Assembly (NCBI GenBank): GCA_015143295.1
Contig: CM026570.1
Span: 20,529,250 to 20,593,249, forward strand
From: Tetracentron sinense
Lineage: Eukaryota > Streptophyta > Magnoliopsida > Trochodendrales > Trochodendraceae
Reading direction: 5' to 3'
DNA: 64,000 nt
The notes under the pieces were generated by a model that saw only the letters and a list, made by a program, of their open reading frames with translations, did not search any database and was not told the DNA's origin. A program made the translations under genes and the position numbers. This document shows, in pieces, positions 32,441 to 44,567 of this stretch; position 1 is the stretch's first letter; each line of letters starts with the position of its first letter.

Positions 32441-32976
32441 CTGGCTGCAAGTGTAGCAATGGTCTCTACCATAGATCCCAACAACTAGGCGAGGTCAGGT
32501 TACCCATCACCCATCGGAGTGTCAACTCTACTACTTCGAATGTGGTGCCCACGACTCCGAGTCCCACGTCTTATGGTAGGATCCTGAGTACAATAATAAC
32601 TCCTGAGTCTAACTTGGAAACCAAACAAAATTTATTGGAATTCTATGCTTGATGAACTGGTTTCAAAAAAATTATAGTATATAGTATGTACACAGCACAT
32701 AGCATATAGTAATACATAACAACATCATATATAATAGTGTACATACAATAGGGATGCCTAGCTAACTTAGTTCTTGATACTAATTATGTCACAGTATCAA
32801 ACCTACAATTTGAAGATACTCCAACTCGAAGGAGAAATGCTTCCGCTTAGAAGACAATAGCCCTAGGGAACCTAATCCCTATACCAACTCTGGTATCGAG
32901 ATATAACTGAGAATTCATCTCAGTTCTAAGTTCAACTCAAAGAACAACCTTCTGCCCCTAAGGTTCTAATGCCTAG
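32441..32976. other. Leader of element 'd'
   Basis: Region between the primer site and gag; no supported frame. 32670-32760 is rich in 'cacatagcatatagtaata' words. Confidence 0.4.
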
Positions 32977-32988
32977 GCTCTGATACCA
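32977..32988 (-). other. tRNA-Met primer binding site of element 'd'
   Basis: The minus strand reads TGGTATCAGAGC, complementary to initiator tRNA-Met, four bases inside the LTR end at 32993. This fixes the element's orientation. Confidence 0.85.
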
Positions 32989-32992
32989 ACTT

Positions 32993-35226
32993 TGTCGCGA
33001 CCCAAAAACCCACCTAGGAGTTATGAGACTTTGGCATCGTGACTTACATTTAAACTATCCTGTAAGAGAGTATAAAAAGCACATGAACTAGTGAACCTAA
33101 AAATTTCTTCTATAGATACAGGTGCCCCATGTATAAGAGTCAACTAAGACTGAATACAAACTAAAACTTGTACATAAATAGAAACTAACCCTCTACACAA
33201 AATCTATCACTCGATTTACCAACTCAAGTCCGTTGCAAAACCCCCAAAATGAAACCCCCAATACATGCCGCTCTCCCTCAACCATAAGGCCACATGTCCA
33301 GCCCCCTAGCATCTGTATACATGTCGACCCTTGGTTCCGGAGCACGATCATCCAACTTGGAACCTACCGAAATAACAGTTCGGCTGAGCATTGAATACTC
33401 AGCGTATACAACCTAATAAAGTAGCATGTTATAGACATTAATTGTAGCATGCTTTACAAGCCAAGGCAAACAAGTAGTTCAAGCCAAACAGGTGAAATAA
33501 GTGTACTTCAAAATCATAGTACGGAAACCACGATACTTTTCAAAACATGGCATGTGCAAGCTTTTCAAAATCGTACTTCTAAACAAAGCTTTACAAGCTT
33601 TACTTTGAGATATTCCTTATAAGGAAAGTGTTCAAGTTTCGGAACACATTTGAGACAAGTTACAAGCAAAGTGTTTAAGTTTTGGAACACCTTTGAGACA
33701 AAGAACAAACTGTACAAGCAAGATGTTCATCCTTTTAGAACACCTTTGAGACGAATTCCAAATTTACAAGCAAAGTGTTCATCCTTTCGAAACACCTTTG
33801 AGACGAATTCCAACTTTACAAGCATTACAAGCAAGGCCTTTAAGACCTTAAGACCTTTGAGCAACTTTACAAGCAAGGTATTACACCCTTGGATTCAAAA
33901 CAAAATCCTCTTTCAAAACAAAATCCTTCCTTAAATCAAACTTTGAGCCAAAACCCTTTTCAAAGAAAAATCCCTCTTTGAGCCAAAAACCCTTAATTTC
34001 ATACTTTTATTTCAACAAAAACCCGGACATACAAGTGCTTGTGGGCATATATCAAGTGTGAACAAAACAAGCAAGGATCTTAAAGCGTATAAGCACAAAA
34101 TAATAGTTTACAAGTTATCAATGTCATGGACCTTGATTCACCAAGAATAATACCCTAAAACCTATTGGTATTGTTAAAATATAACAAAACTAGGTTTAGT
34201 AGAGTGTATCTACTTTTATCAAACCAAATCCTTTTGGTTCAGCTCTTTAGAAAAGTTGGAGAAGCGAGATCTGAACTTTTGGAAGCAAGAACGACCTTCA
34301 TCGATGATCTATGTTCAAACCCTAACTTCTCTCACTTCTATCTCTCTAAAAACTCACCAAAAATTGCTTAGAGGGTTTGTGAAACCATTAGGCCACGAAT
34401 TGACCCTTATATAGGTGTTTGGGTTTTGGCTAAAGACCCAAACACCCTTAAAATATCCCCCATGATTGGCTACAGGCTAAAATGGCCATTACCAGTTGAA
34501 CGGATATTGCACTCGGTCGACTAGATAGTTTAGGAGGTTGTGGAAAAAACCCCCCAACCAAATTTGCAAGCACCGCTCGACCAAATTTTTCATTCGGTCG
34601 ATCGGATTTGCATTCGGTCGACTGGTTGTGTCCTGTTTTTCCCTTGCTTGATGTTTCGATTATAACTTTTGAGTCGCTTATTGGGTTTAGGCGATTCAAC
34701 TAGCGTTGGACTCAAATTCAAAGTAGAACAATTTTGCGTCTAATGTATAAATCCTAATTCGAAGTCCTTAATGGTATAAACAGTCCTTAAAATTAACTGT
34801 TCATGGAATGAATTCTAGCAGACCAGTCTTCGGAAAACTAACCTTAAACCTAACTTCGACTCAAAATCTAGAAAAATGTCAAACATGAACATCGAAAAGG
34901 GTTTCGATATCTTCCTAATGGCTCAAGAATCATTCGATTCCGATTAGCGGTGACAAAAATTGAATTCCCTCAAGTTGAGGGTATGTTAAGGCATCCCTCT
35001 TCTATTCGCCCTTAGAACACTTAGAGTGCTTTCACAATCTCTTACTGTGGCTCCAACATCGTACTCACACCTCATAGATTTCTAAACCATACTAAGGTGA
35101 TCATTGAACACCTACTAATATGCATGAGAAGCCCCGACCTCTTTATGCCTCATGCGCTAGCACTATTCACCGCACTATTCATCGTATTATTCATAGCACA
35201 GTGAACTCAAGTTCCAGGGTTCTATA
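32993..35226 (-). repeat. 5' LTR of element 'd' (2234 bp)
   Basis: The low-coordinate end is TGTCGCGACCC (read on plus); the high-coordinate end is GGTTCTATA, a mutated TACA terminus. It shares landmarks with the other Tekay-like LTRs ('cctaccgaaataacagttcgg', 'ctgagcattgaatactcagcg'). Confidence 0.75.
34490..34630. promoter_or_regulatory. GGTCGACTAG palindrome array, 5' LTR 'd'
   Basis: Copies 'cggtcgactag', 'gctcgaccaa', 'cggtcgatcgg' and 'cggtcgactgg'. On the minus strand it lies about 84 bp upstream of TATATAA (34407-34413). Confidence 0.7.
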
Positions 35227-35649
35227 GATAGAAATTCATAGATCTCACTTATATTCACATTCTTACTTAGATCTATCCGTTTAACTCTTACTTTAAATTA
35301 ATATTCAAGAAATTGAGAATTAGGGATTATTATTTACCTCACATGATTGGTTTCCTATGATCTTACACTTGCGAGTAGAGCTCGATCTCAATCTCGATCT
35401 TCAAGTCTTTTTCCTTCTTTTCTGGTCGAATCCTTGAAATCCTTAAGTTTCTCCCTTTGGATCTCTTAGAAAACTCTCTTTTCTCTCTTTTAGGTTTAGG
35501 AGGTTCTTGGAACCCTAAAATCACGAATTAAAGATTATTTATAAGGTTGGGAAACCTAAGGGAAGTTTAAAATAATCAAAATTCGTAATTTCTTGAAAAA
35601 ATTAGCGCACAGGAATCGATTGGCCGCTGTGCGCCAATCGACCAGTAAC
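35227..35649 (-). repeat. Tekay/Del-like LTR 'e', 5' part
   Basis: Continues the LTR broken off at 27149: leader-like 'cttcaagtctttttccttctttt', TATAAATA on the minus strand (35536-35543) and an ATCGATT array about 63 bp upstream of it (35600-35648). The LTR start itself is missing at the junction with LTR 'g'. Confidence 0.55.
35600..35648. promoter_or_regulatory. CAATCGACC palindrome array, LTR 'e'
   Basis: 'ggaatcgattggcc' and 'gccaatcgaccag' form a small array upstream (minus strand) of TATAAATA at 35536-35543. Confidence 0.5.
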
Positions 35650-37139
35650 TGTACGCCCCAAAATCCAATCGAGGCAAATAAAAGGAACTTTGGCTCGTGA
35701 CACTGCTTATCTTGAAACTCATCTTCAAAACATATAAGACATACTAAAATGATAACTCAATTTTTTTTTCAATTAATATATCATCAATCCCTTATCGTAC
35801 TATAAATAATTGAACCTGGAAATCTGAAATCTTAATCTCGATCTAAACTAAATCTAAAAGTCATCCATGACGAAATCTGATTCCAACCATTTCAATAATT
35901 AAAGTCTAAATAAAACTTAAAACACTAGGAGTTCGGTAATATGGATATCAATCCAAATCTTTCTCCTCTTCAATGTGATCACCTTCTTGTTCATCGATAT
36001 ATTCCTCCTCTTGCCAAGGTTTAGCTGCAGCCTCAAAATCTAAACCTACCGACACAAAACATATTAGTTGAGCAACAAGCGGCTTGCCAAATATAAAATC
36101 CTAGCTAACAATATCCCAAACCTTAACATAAACATGTTTATTATGACTTAATTTAAAATGCATACATACATAAATCGGAGTGCAGAACATGTGAGCATCT
36201 TATCTTATTTATCACCATTCTTATCTTACTTAGGTCATTCTTCTTTTACTTTTATCGTGAATATCATCAACTTACATGCATTAGTATAATAACTTAAAAT
36301 ACTGTTCACATATATGTAAAGGCTACGATATATTATTCTCACCGAGATACCAACCTTAGCACTCGCCAGTACACGCGCGTACATTCCTTATGATTTACTT
36401 TCTTAGGTACTAATACCTTATGATCTTAGATTGATGGTACTAGTAAACTTGCAGAAACTCAAACATGCATTCACAATTGAATACTTACTTTTGTCTTGCT
36501 TGTTATTGTGATCTTATCATGCTTGTACGTATATCATATTTGTGAGTGATAAGTGGCAAACACTCACTTAAATTGAACCTTAGTTTATTAGTCAAGGGCC
36601 ATCAAAAATCCATCATAGCATCCCATACCACGATTTTAAAAAACCTAAACGACAAAACCATAATTCAAGGCTTATTTACCTAAAAATAAATCACAACATG
36701 AAAATCATACATTATATATCATGACATATCATTCTTGTAATTCATAGGATAAACATACATAATCATGGTTCTTAAAATAAATTCATGGAATCATGGATCA
36801 CTCATTATAATCAATTTCACATTAAGATAAATAGATACAATTGACCTAAATTCCCTAATTTCAAAAATTTTTCATAAATTTAAATCAAACTCTGAATCAT
36901 TCAATAAAAACCCTGGAATACATCCTTTCCTCCATATTAAATCATAAAAAATCTGGAGTGCATCCCTTCCTCCATACTCAACATACATACATTAAATCAT
37001 AATCATAAACTTATCCTACATTAATAATCATTAGGAGATTTACATAAGAGAGAATCTTTACAATAAAATCAGTCTTCTTCTTATTCTTGTTCAAATCTTA
37101 ACCTCTTATTCATATCTTAATCATACTTTACATTGATGA
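35650..37139 (-). repeat. Tekay/Del-like LTR 'g', 3' part
   Basis: Starts on plus as TGTACGCCCCAAAATCC, then 'ggaactttggctcgtgacac', matching the end of related LTRs. Landmarks 'ctaaacctaccgacaca' and 'gttgagcaacaagc' follow. Interrupted by LTR 'f'; it resumes at 39756. Confidence 0.6.
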
Positions 37140-38708
37140 TGTAATGACCCCAAATCCCACCTTGACCAAAATGGGACCTTGGATCACAACATTTCTTAAA
37201 CCTGCATAAATCTCATGACATACAAGGCATACTCACACGAAACTCCAAAAAAGAGAATAATAAAATTTCGATATATAAACTCAAACCATCATGTACATCT
37301 GAAATATGCCCAACATAACCCACTATACTCAGAAAATCTAAAACCGCTAATAAAAGTAAAACAGTCTAAGAAAATCTTGAAATAACATGAGTCTATTACA
37401 ATCCTTTTGAAGTAAAAGAAGGTCTAATGATATGACCACCTATCCAACTCTCGAGCTTCCTCAACTGGAGGATCACCTCCTTCTTCCTTGACGTATATCT
37501 CCTCAATCCACGGCTCCGATGTGTATTCTTGCTCTAAATCTGCCGACAATAACAGGTCGACTGAGTATTGAAAACACTCAGCGTATATATAGTCCAACTA
37601 ACAACATAACATACATGTATATTACCAATATCATAATCTGATTCATATCTACATAATCAATAACAGTTTCTTATGATGTAAACATAATCAGAGTGTAGAA
37701 ACATGCTAGTATACATATCATCATCTTGACTCGTGTACTTGTGTGACTCTTAAACATATACATGTGAGAAACATATGCATGACTCATACGTGCCCATGAT
37801 GACCAACTTATTCTGTAGATGCATGATTCGTAGTGTATTTTCTCGTCAAAGTATAATTCATAGTGTTTTGTCTTGTCAACACATAATTGATCATAGTGTT
37901 TTGTTACATAACGCGGCAACACATAGAGTGGTATGTTCGTAGCAAGGGATCATTCTTTCATAGCATAACGCATGACATGTGTCACATATCGCGGCAGCAT
38001 ATAGAATGGTATGTTTGAAACCAGGGGGATCATTCTTTCACAGCATAATAGGTGGCATGTGTACATGTTCAATGCAGGATCTTGTGAGATGCATGGATTG
38101 TAGACCTTACATCTTACCATGTATGTGAAAATGTGCATACGTGTCGTGATTGGAATTCAAATGGGTCACCCTTAGATTCCGATCCTCCGCCATGAAACTC
38201 CGTCAGATTACATCTCCCTGGTTAGAGAATTCTCGACATGGACGACTTCCTCTATATTTTGACCTACCTGAATACCGATCACCATACAAGGTAGATAGGG
38301 CATAGTTTAACACACCAAACATTAATACTTCTTTATTATAATTATGCATTTCTTCTAAACATGATAAGAACATAACATCACAATTCACTTCTATAATTCA
38401 TTTCATTTCACCATCCACCCATGAATTTACCATTTCATCCATAATTAAAGCTCATTCACCACACACATCATCCATAACCCATAGACATTCATTCAACCCA
38501 TCCTCCATAGTATTCCAATCCTCCATTCATTTCATTCATAGTATTCAATTATAATTTCATTTCCATAATAGTGAAACATAGTTAATAAAAATCTCTAAAT
38601 CATCTAAAGTTCCCATTTCATAATCCAATCTCCATAATCTAAACATAAAATATGAAAACATACATAGATCTTCATTTCCATCTTTTTATAGCTTATATAA
38701 CATCTCAA

Positions 38709-39100
38709 TAGAGTTATATTAAAAAGTATATCGAATTATTCATGCTCCCTAGTTCACTATATTACTATAAATATGCCAAACATCTCATATCTCTAACTTA
38801 TTCGAGCTTAAAAATACATAAATCATACTAGAGTTGAATTGAAGAGTATATTGACTTATTCATGCTCCCTAGTTCACCATATTACTATAAACATGCAAAA
38901 CATCTCATATCTCTAACTTATTCAAGCTTAAACATACATAAATCATACTAGAGTTGAGTTGGAGAGTATATCGACTTATTCATGCTCTCTAGTTCACCAT
39001 ATTGCTATAAACATGTCAAACATTTCATATCTCTAACTTATTCAAGCTTAAACATACATAAATCATACTAGAGTTGAGTTTGAGAGTATATCGACCATAG
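38709..39100. repeat. 120-bp tandem repeat in LTR 'f'
   Basis: 'tagagtt' begins units at 38709, 38829, 38949 and 39069, an exact 120-bp period. Three full copies and a partial fourth. Units share 'agtatat.gacttattcatgctc.ctagttcaccatatt'. Confidence 0.85.
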
Positions 39101-39370
39101 GGATCATTCTCTTCGATCCAAAATGCTCCAAGAAGGCTTGATGAGTGATCTTCAAGCTTCCTTCTTCTCCCTTGAGCAATTTATTCTTTCATAAGCAAGC
39201 CAACACTTAGAAACCCCATGTTTCTCCTCTAATTTTTCAAATTAGGGTTTGAGGGATATAGGGATCTCAAACCCTTGAAATAGATGGCTATCTATAGACC
39301 TAGAGTGATGAAAAAACCATTTTATCCATAAAAATCTCGTAAAATGGGTTTTAAACCCAAGTTATGCAAA

Positions 39371-39570
39371 GGACGGTTGACCGGCTAGGAGGGGCAATCA
39401 ACCGACTGGCTCAGAGGGGCTACTGTTCTCCTTTTTTTTTTTTTTTTCATTTTTCGTACAGTCGGTTGACCAGGGTTGCGTTCGGTCGACTAGTTGTGGC
39501 CACAAACTTCCTTCTGCACCTTTTTAATATAGTCGATCGATCGGGCAGTATGGCTGACCGACCGGTTGTG
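39371..39570. promoter_or_regulatory. GGTCGACC-type palindrome array, LTR 'f'
   Basis: Copies 'ggttgaccggc', 'caaccgactggc', 'cggttgacca', 'cggtcgactag', 'gtcgatcgatcgg' and 'ctgaccgaccgg'. On the minus strand it lies about 72 bp upstream of TATAGATA (39291-39299). Confidence 0.7.
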
Positions 39571-39755
39571 CTATTCTTCTCTGATTTCTTCTTTTTCTTC
39601 CTTTCCTTCCCTTCAAACCTAGGTTAATTTATTTGTAAACCTCTTAAACACACCACAACATTAATTTACACTTGAACACACATAAACAAGACATAATGAC
39701 TCAAAAGCCCTTGAAGAGCGGGGTAATTACATGGAAAGAAATTCGGGTCTCTACA

Positions 39756-40231
39756 AATAATCATAGTAAAATCAACATAAGAGATTATATCTACCTCTCT
39801 TGATTGTTTCCCTACGATCTCACACTTGAGAATGACCTTGATCTTGATCTCCAAGCCCTTTTCTTCTCCTCCAGAACCATTTGCAAATCCTAGGTTTCCT
39901 TCTTTTTGGATCTCTAAAACTCTTAGAATATTTCTCTAACCCTAGACTCACAAAATAATTAATATATGTAGTGTTTAGAACCCTAAATCATTAAAAAAAA
40001 AAGTCAGAACATCTTTAGAATTTCTATGTGTAACCACCGCTCGGGCAGAGTTAGTCGACACTCGGGCAAAGCTTATTCTACAATAGTGAACATTGTTCTA
40101 GACGGTTCCGCCTGGGCGGTGCTTACGAGCTCTCGAGCGGTACTATTTTGGGTACTTTTTTGTTAGCTTCAATTATATGCATTCAGATCATAAAAATGAC
40201 TAAAAATGAACAAAATATTTGGGCTTCTACA
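39756..40231 (-). repeat. Tekay/Del-like LTR 'g', 5' part
   Basis: Completes LTR 'g' up to its start (minus TGTAGAAGCCC at 40231). It contains leader-like sequence ('cttgatctccaagcccttttc') and a compositional array at 40037-40143. Confidence 0.6.
40037..40143. promoter_or_regulatory. GCTCGGGC / CTCGAG motif array, LTR 'g'
   Basis: 'accgctcgggcag', 'agtcgacactcgggca', 'cgcctgggcggt' and 'gctctcgagcggt' in 107 bp, located about 70 bp upstream (minus strand) of a TATA-like CTACATATATT (39960-39970). Confidence 0.5.
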
Positions 40232-40918
40232 CTTTGCCAACCGCAAGTAAGTTGAACCTTTAGGTTGCTTCAAGAAAAGTTTGAGTATGTCTTCTTCCGT
40301 CGGGGAGAGTGTTAGACATATATGCCCATAAAAGTCATTCTAGATTTGTATTAATCTACATTATTAATTTAGCATCTTTACATTCACACTTTTTCTTCTG
40401 CATTGGGTAATATAGATTATAAAGTATCTCATAAGATGAGACTACTTTGCCCCTTAGGTAGCATTGTAGGAAAATCATTTAGTTGGTTTTGAACCAAATT
40501 CTAAGGAGATATGGTTTTCCGGTTCCTTGTAGACCTAGAATAGTTCTAAGTTATTTGGGATACATCTAGACAATGTATTCCTACTTACTTACACATGGTT
40601 AGTTCCATAAGATGAAGTGATGAATCTCAATTATAAAGTCCATATTTTTTGTGTTGGCTTATTCCGGTGTCAAAACAACTAAGTCTAGGTGTCTAAGTGT
40701 GTGTCTTATGTCATTGCCTTCAAGCATCCACGACAAGTGAAGTTGAAGACCGGTTAAAGACTCGGTCGGCATTTCCTTCGGTTCACTCATAGGATGGTAA
40801 GTGACCTAGATACAATATTACCTTAGGTGAGAATTGACTTAGACTAACCATAATATGATACCTTAGGTGGACGTCAGTTTGGACTAATCATATGGACCCT
40901 AGGTGGTGAGATATGTAG
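40232..40918. other. Unclassified sequence with copia-like LTR start
   Basis: 'tgttagacatatatgccc' at about 40309 follows a purine run ('cggggagag') and looks like the start of a copia LTR. A matching copy was not found in the window. No reading frame. Confidence 0.3.
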
Positions 40919-42310
40919 TGTAAAACTTGTTTAAAATTCTCAAATTTTTTCAAAAAACCAAGGTTGCTTATAGGTGGCATATCTCCCAAACCGTGGCTCG
41001 GATTTTGCTCCATAATATATTAAAACGACCGCGTCGAAAAGATCTAACACTTTCCTGAAGGGTGCGAGAGCCAAAAATGAAGTTTGAAAATCAGGTTGGT
41101 TTTAACCTCAAGGTCGACCCTGACCATTGAGGGTCGACCCTGATATGGGGAGGCATTTGTATGGTGCAAAATGGCAGAGAGTGCAAAAATTGAGGGTCGA
41201 CCTTGGAGGACATTTGGGTGGACCAAAGTACCAAGTTGGGTCGACCCAAATGACTTCCAAGGTCGACCCTGATATGGGTTTTGCATTGAATACATTTTTA
41301 GCAACTCAAGGTCAACCCATGTAACTCCCAGGGTCAACCTTGATATGGAAAAACTTTCTAAATGTGTTTTAGCATGTTCTAAATTGCTTGGGTTGTTCCT
41401 TTATTTAATGAAACTTCTCTAATCCGTGAAAGCAACTTTTTGAGAGACTTTGGGAGTGTGTTGAGATTATTTTGAGGTACCTCTAGAGTTCATAGAAACT
41501 CCATATTTGGTTGCTCTCCTCCCCTAGTTATTTTGTCTTTCAACCTAGAATTTACAAGCCTAAAGTTCTATTCTTGCTTGCTTGGACTTGTCCATTGAAG
41601 AAGTCCATCTAAGTGTTGATTTCTGTCAAACCATCAACCCGTTCTGGATAGAACAAATTGGCCAGAGTGTCTTGAAGCCTTTGCGAAGGAGATCGATTCG
41701 AGAAGGAACATGGATGTATGATTTGGTCAGTAGAATCCGAAGCCGTCATTGACGAGATTGATTGGAAGTTCGTGGACTGTTTTCGAAATACAAAGAGAAG
41801 TACGGGCGGCTGCGGTTGATCATAGCACTTGTGAGTACGTGATGACTTTTCGAGGCATGGAGGACTAAGAACTGAAGGATCGTAGTGTCGAGTCCGAATA
41901 AGTCAAGTTCGAGTCTTGTAAGTTCTTGTTAACTTTGTCTTAGTGGATTCTCATGGCTGGACTAGGTCCCGTGGTTTTTTCCAGAAGGATTTCCACGTAA
42001 AAATCATTGTGTTATGGTTTAATTGTTTTTCCTCTTTCCGCACTTAAATTCATCATCCTTAAGTTAATAACTTAATTGTTAAAATATTCAAATTGGTAGA
42101 TAATTTATATTAGATAATTCATAGTAGATAATTTATATTAGATAATTTATAGTAGATAATTCATCATCCTTAAATTAATAACTTAAATTCAGTCTTTTAG
42201 GGAAACCGAACCATCCGCTCTTGGATTTGTGAGTTCTCAACTCGAACATTGGATTTGAGATTCACCGAATTTTTTTCATCAATCATTGACAGAAGGGTCT
42301 CTTGACTAAG
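40919..42310. repeat. Probable unclassified LTR with GGTCGACC array
   Basis: A start at TGTAAAACTTG (40919) and an array of GGTCGACC words (41095-41340), as in known LTRs of this window, suggest an LTR. End, orientation and target repeats could not be fixed. 42047-42190 holds a duplicated 'aattcatcatccttaa.ttaataactta' block flanking 'tagataatttata' repeats. Confidence 0.35.
41095..41340. promoter_or_regulatory. GGTCGACC palindrome array
   Basis: Seven copies of 'gggtcgaccctga', 'ggtcgaccttgg', 'gggtcgaccc' or 'ggtcaaccc' in 245 bp. No clear TATA box was seen within 110 bp on either side. Confidence 0.65.
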
Positions 42311-43792
42311 ATGTGGACTCTACCGCTCTTCATTTAGATTAATTTATATTGAGTTGATACTTGTTAAACCGGACTTGGAAATCCAGCTGGTATTTATCGA
42401 TGAAATTGTTTTATCGAAATGATTATTTTCTAAATAAAAGACAAGTAATTATTATTATTCTTTTAATGAAGTTCAAATTATATTTGAAAGTCAAAGTTTG
42501 ACTAAAGGTATCAATGAGAAAGAGTTCTCAATATAAGTTAAGGATTATAGATAGTACAAGATATTGTCTCATAAGCTTATAACAATATTAGATGACAGAA
42601 TGACGTGTCTATAAACTAATCTTGTGATAAAATATACTTGCAAGTAATTTTCTAATTTATAGGGATTAGTCACATTATGTTAATGGACATTATTGTGATT
42701 AGCGAAAGTCCAGAGATTTAGATAGTTTTCTATGATCCTAATGAAATTATTGGAAAGAGTTTCCTAGCAACAAGGCTACACCCTACTAGGTGTAGAGATC
42801 CCTTTAGATCCCACACACTATGACCTTCTTAAGGCTTTTAATTTAATTGTGAATGAAATTAATTAATTTCTTCATGTATTTCACTATATGGTATAATGAA
42901 GCTCTAATAGATGAAATCACATAAGATGTGATTAACCAGATGGGTAGGACCCATATGAGATTTTGATAAAGATCAAGAGGTATCCAATATAGGGTGTAAC
43001 TCCAAAAAGGGGCGTGAGATATGTGGGGCCCACCTATGGTGGGACGCCCCACACTATGGATAATTCCATCTTTAATTAGTTACTAAAAGTTAGTAATTGA
43101 TTATTTATTTCTTAGAGAATAAGAAAGAGCTAATGAGGAATCAATATAGAAAGAAAATTCTAATTTGATTAGAATTAGAAAGAAGAGTTAGACTTGATCT
43201 ACAAGTTAACAATTAAGGGAGTCTATATATAGACCCCTAGTGTGGAACGTCCAACACTAATCACAAAACTCAAGAGATCAAAAATCTCTCTCTCTCTGTG
43301 TCTCAAAAATGCACGCCCACCCCTCTCCCATCTTCAACATTGGTTTGAATTTTGATCCTAATAAAGATCAATATTAATTCTTTGAAGAACAAGATTGTTT
43401 CTTTAAGGATCAAAATTGATTCTTTATTCATTAATAAGAGTTCTTGGAATCAAGAAAAGAAGAAAGATTAAAGAGTTTGGATCGGTAGGGCCATTAGCTT
43501 CCATTGGAGAAAAGATTTAGAGATTCAAAGAAGGTTCGTGTGAATCGCGAATGAGACTTTTCACTTGCGAATTTTTGTGAGTATTGTTCTATCCTTTGAA
43601 TCACGAAAGAAACTTTTCACTTTCGAAGTTTTGTAGGTATTGTTCTATCATCAATTGAATAAAATTAATTAGAACTATAATCAGATCTTGGAATTCAATG
43701 TATGCCCTCCAATGATTGTTTCTCTAAAATTAAAGAGACATACTTTCGGAGACCTCAACCTTGAGTTTTCTCCAAGCTGCATAAGGGAATGT
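42311..43792. other. Unclassified non-coding sequence with a promoter-like block
   Basis: 43215-43300 reads like an LTR promoter and leader ('gtctatatatagacccc', then 'aatctctctctctctgtg'). 43535-43620 holds a near-duplicate 'gaatcgcgaatgagacttttcacttgcga' block. No coding frame recognised. Confidence 0.35.
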
Positions 43793-44567
43793 CTAGTCAG
43801 GCCACAATTTAATAGTTGAGTCAGGCCGCATTCTCACAGTAGTAAACAAATAATGAGCTGATAGATTTACCTGTCTGAGGAGAATGGGGAACAACAACAA
43901 CTTCAAACCTCTGTATTCATCCCAGATCAGCAAGGCGCAGTCCTCCCAACCCTTGTTTATCTCTGGTAAACCCTTATCCAGGCAATTTGCCTTGTGACAG
44001 ACAACTAGGTAAAAGTTTGGCTTAGAGTCTTTGGGGAAATGTTTGACGAAGTAGAGGGCTAAGACATGGATCCTGATCTGATACCCATCGTTGGAGTTTT
44101 TCCTAACTTGAGCTAGAAGACAATAGACAATATTGGGGTGCATCTGTCCCAGGGATTTTTTGAAACTCCTGAAGCAATGCTCCAATTAACGGATCGTGGG
44201 GAAAGCCTAGCCCAATCTTGAGTTGAGACTAGTGCACCATGATCGATCTAGGAACAGAGTCAGGGCCATCAAGTTCATCTAAGGCCTCTACCCCAACGGG
44301 TAGAGGAATCTCGATTCTAGCAATAACCCAAGCTTTGAAAGATCGAGCAGCCTCAGTATTGGAAGAACTGGACGACGATGCATGAGAAGAGGAAGGGGAA
44401 AACGAAGAGTTACTCTGATCTTGCCAACAAAAATCCCTTGGACAACTATGGAGACCCGGGCTCACATGACATGACCACAAAAGCAAAAGAAACAGAGTGA
44501 GAATACGCAAGGCAAGAATGGTACCTGAAAACGTGCCGAGAGGCCAAAACCGAAAAGAGACGATCAC
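43793..44567 (-). pseudogene. Antisense extra ORF of Tat-like element B
   Basis: Two minus-strand frames (44567-44229 and 44185-43793) joined by a frameshift near 44200. The N-terminal part has a Ser-rich run (about residues 50-75) and 'ARSFKAWVIARIEIPLPVGV'. The joined middle reads 'LKIGLGFPHDPLIGALLQEF' then 'SLGQMHPNIVYCLLAQVRKN', with 'PNFYLVVCHKANCLDKGLPE' after it. 'GFP.DPL...LL..F', 'HPN', '.LA' and a final 'W' (INKGWEDCALLIWDEYRGL) fit the transposase-like/gag-like domain I recognise from plant transposon extra ORFs. It lies on the opposite strand from the LTR that follows; antisense extra ORFs downstream of pol are reported in Tat elements. Function unknown. Confidence 0.5.

Larger units (their letters stand above)
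29491..35226 (-). mobile_element. Tekay/Del-like Ty3/gypsy element 'd', gag-only
   Basis: Minus-strand order: 5' LTR 35226-32993, primer site 32988-32977, leader, gag 32440-31400, polypurine tract 31075-31062, 3' LTR 31061-29491 (cut short). The gag runs almost directly into the polypurine region, so protease, RT, RNase H and integrase are deleted. Both LTRs share the array and TATA arrangement. Confidence 0.75.
37140..39755 (-). repeat. Solo LTR, Tekay/Del-like family 'f' (2616 bp)
   Basis: Plus-strand ends TGTAATGACCCCAAAT and GGGTCTCTACA. Flanks gatga (37135-37139) and aataa (39756-39760) could be a target repeat altered by two G-to-A changes. Sequence of LTR 'g' continues on both sides. 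It carries a 120-bp tandem repeat (38709-39100) and a palindrome array (39371-39570). No internal coding region. Confidence 0.7.

Noticed and set aside
31721..32488. 255-residue plus-strand open frame
   Set aside because: It is the antisense shadow of the Tekay-like gag, whose real frame on the minus strand shows canonical gag motifs.
41127..41337. Open frames on both strands around 41.1-41.3 kb
   Set aside because: Produced by the GGTCGACC array; peptides are repetitive and mirrored on the two strands.
42060..42085. 'aaattggtagat' as a primer site after an LTR end
   Set aside because: Only the first five bases match TGGTATCAGAGC; no supporting LTR end or gag.
44229..44567. Signal-peptide-like N-terminus (hydrophobic run) of the antisense ORF
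   Set aside because: The hydrophobic segment lies upstream of the recognisable domain and may be untranslated leader; start codon uncertain, so no secretion claim is made.
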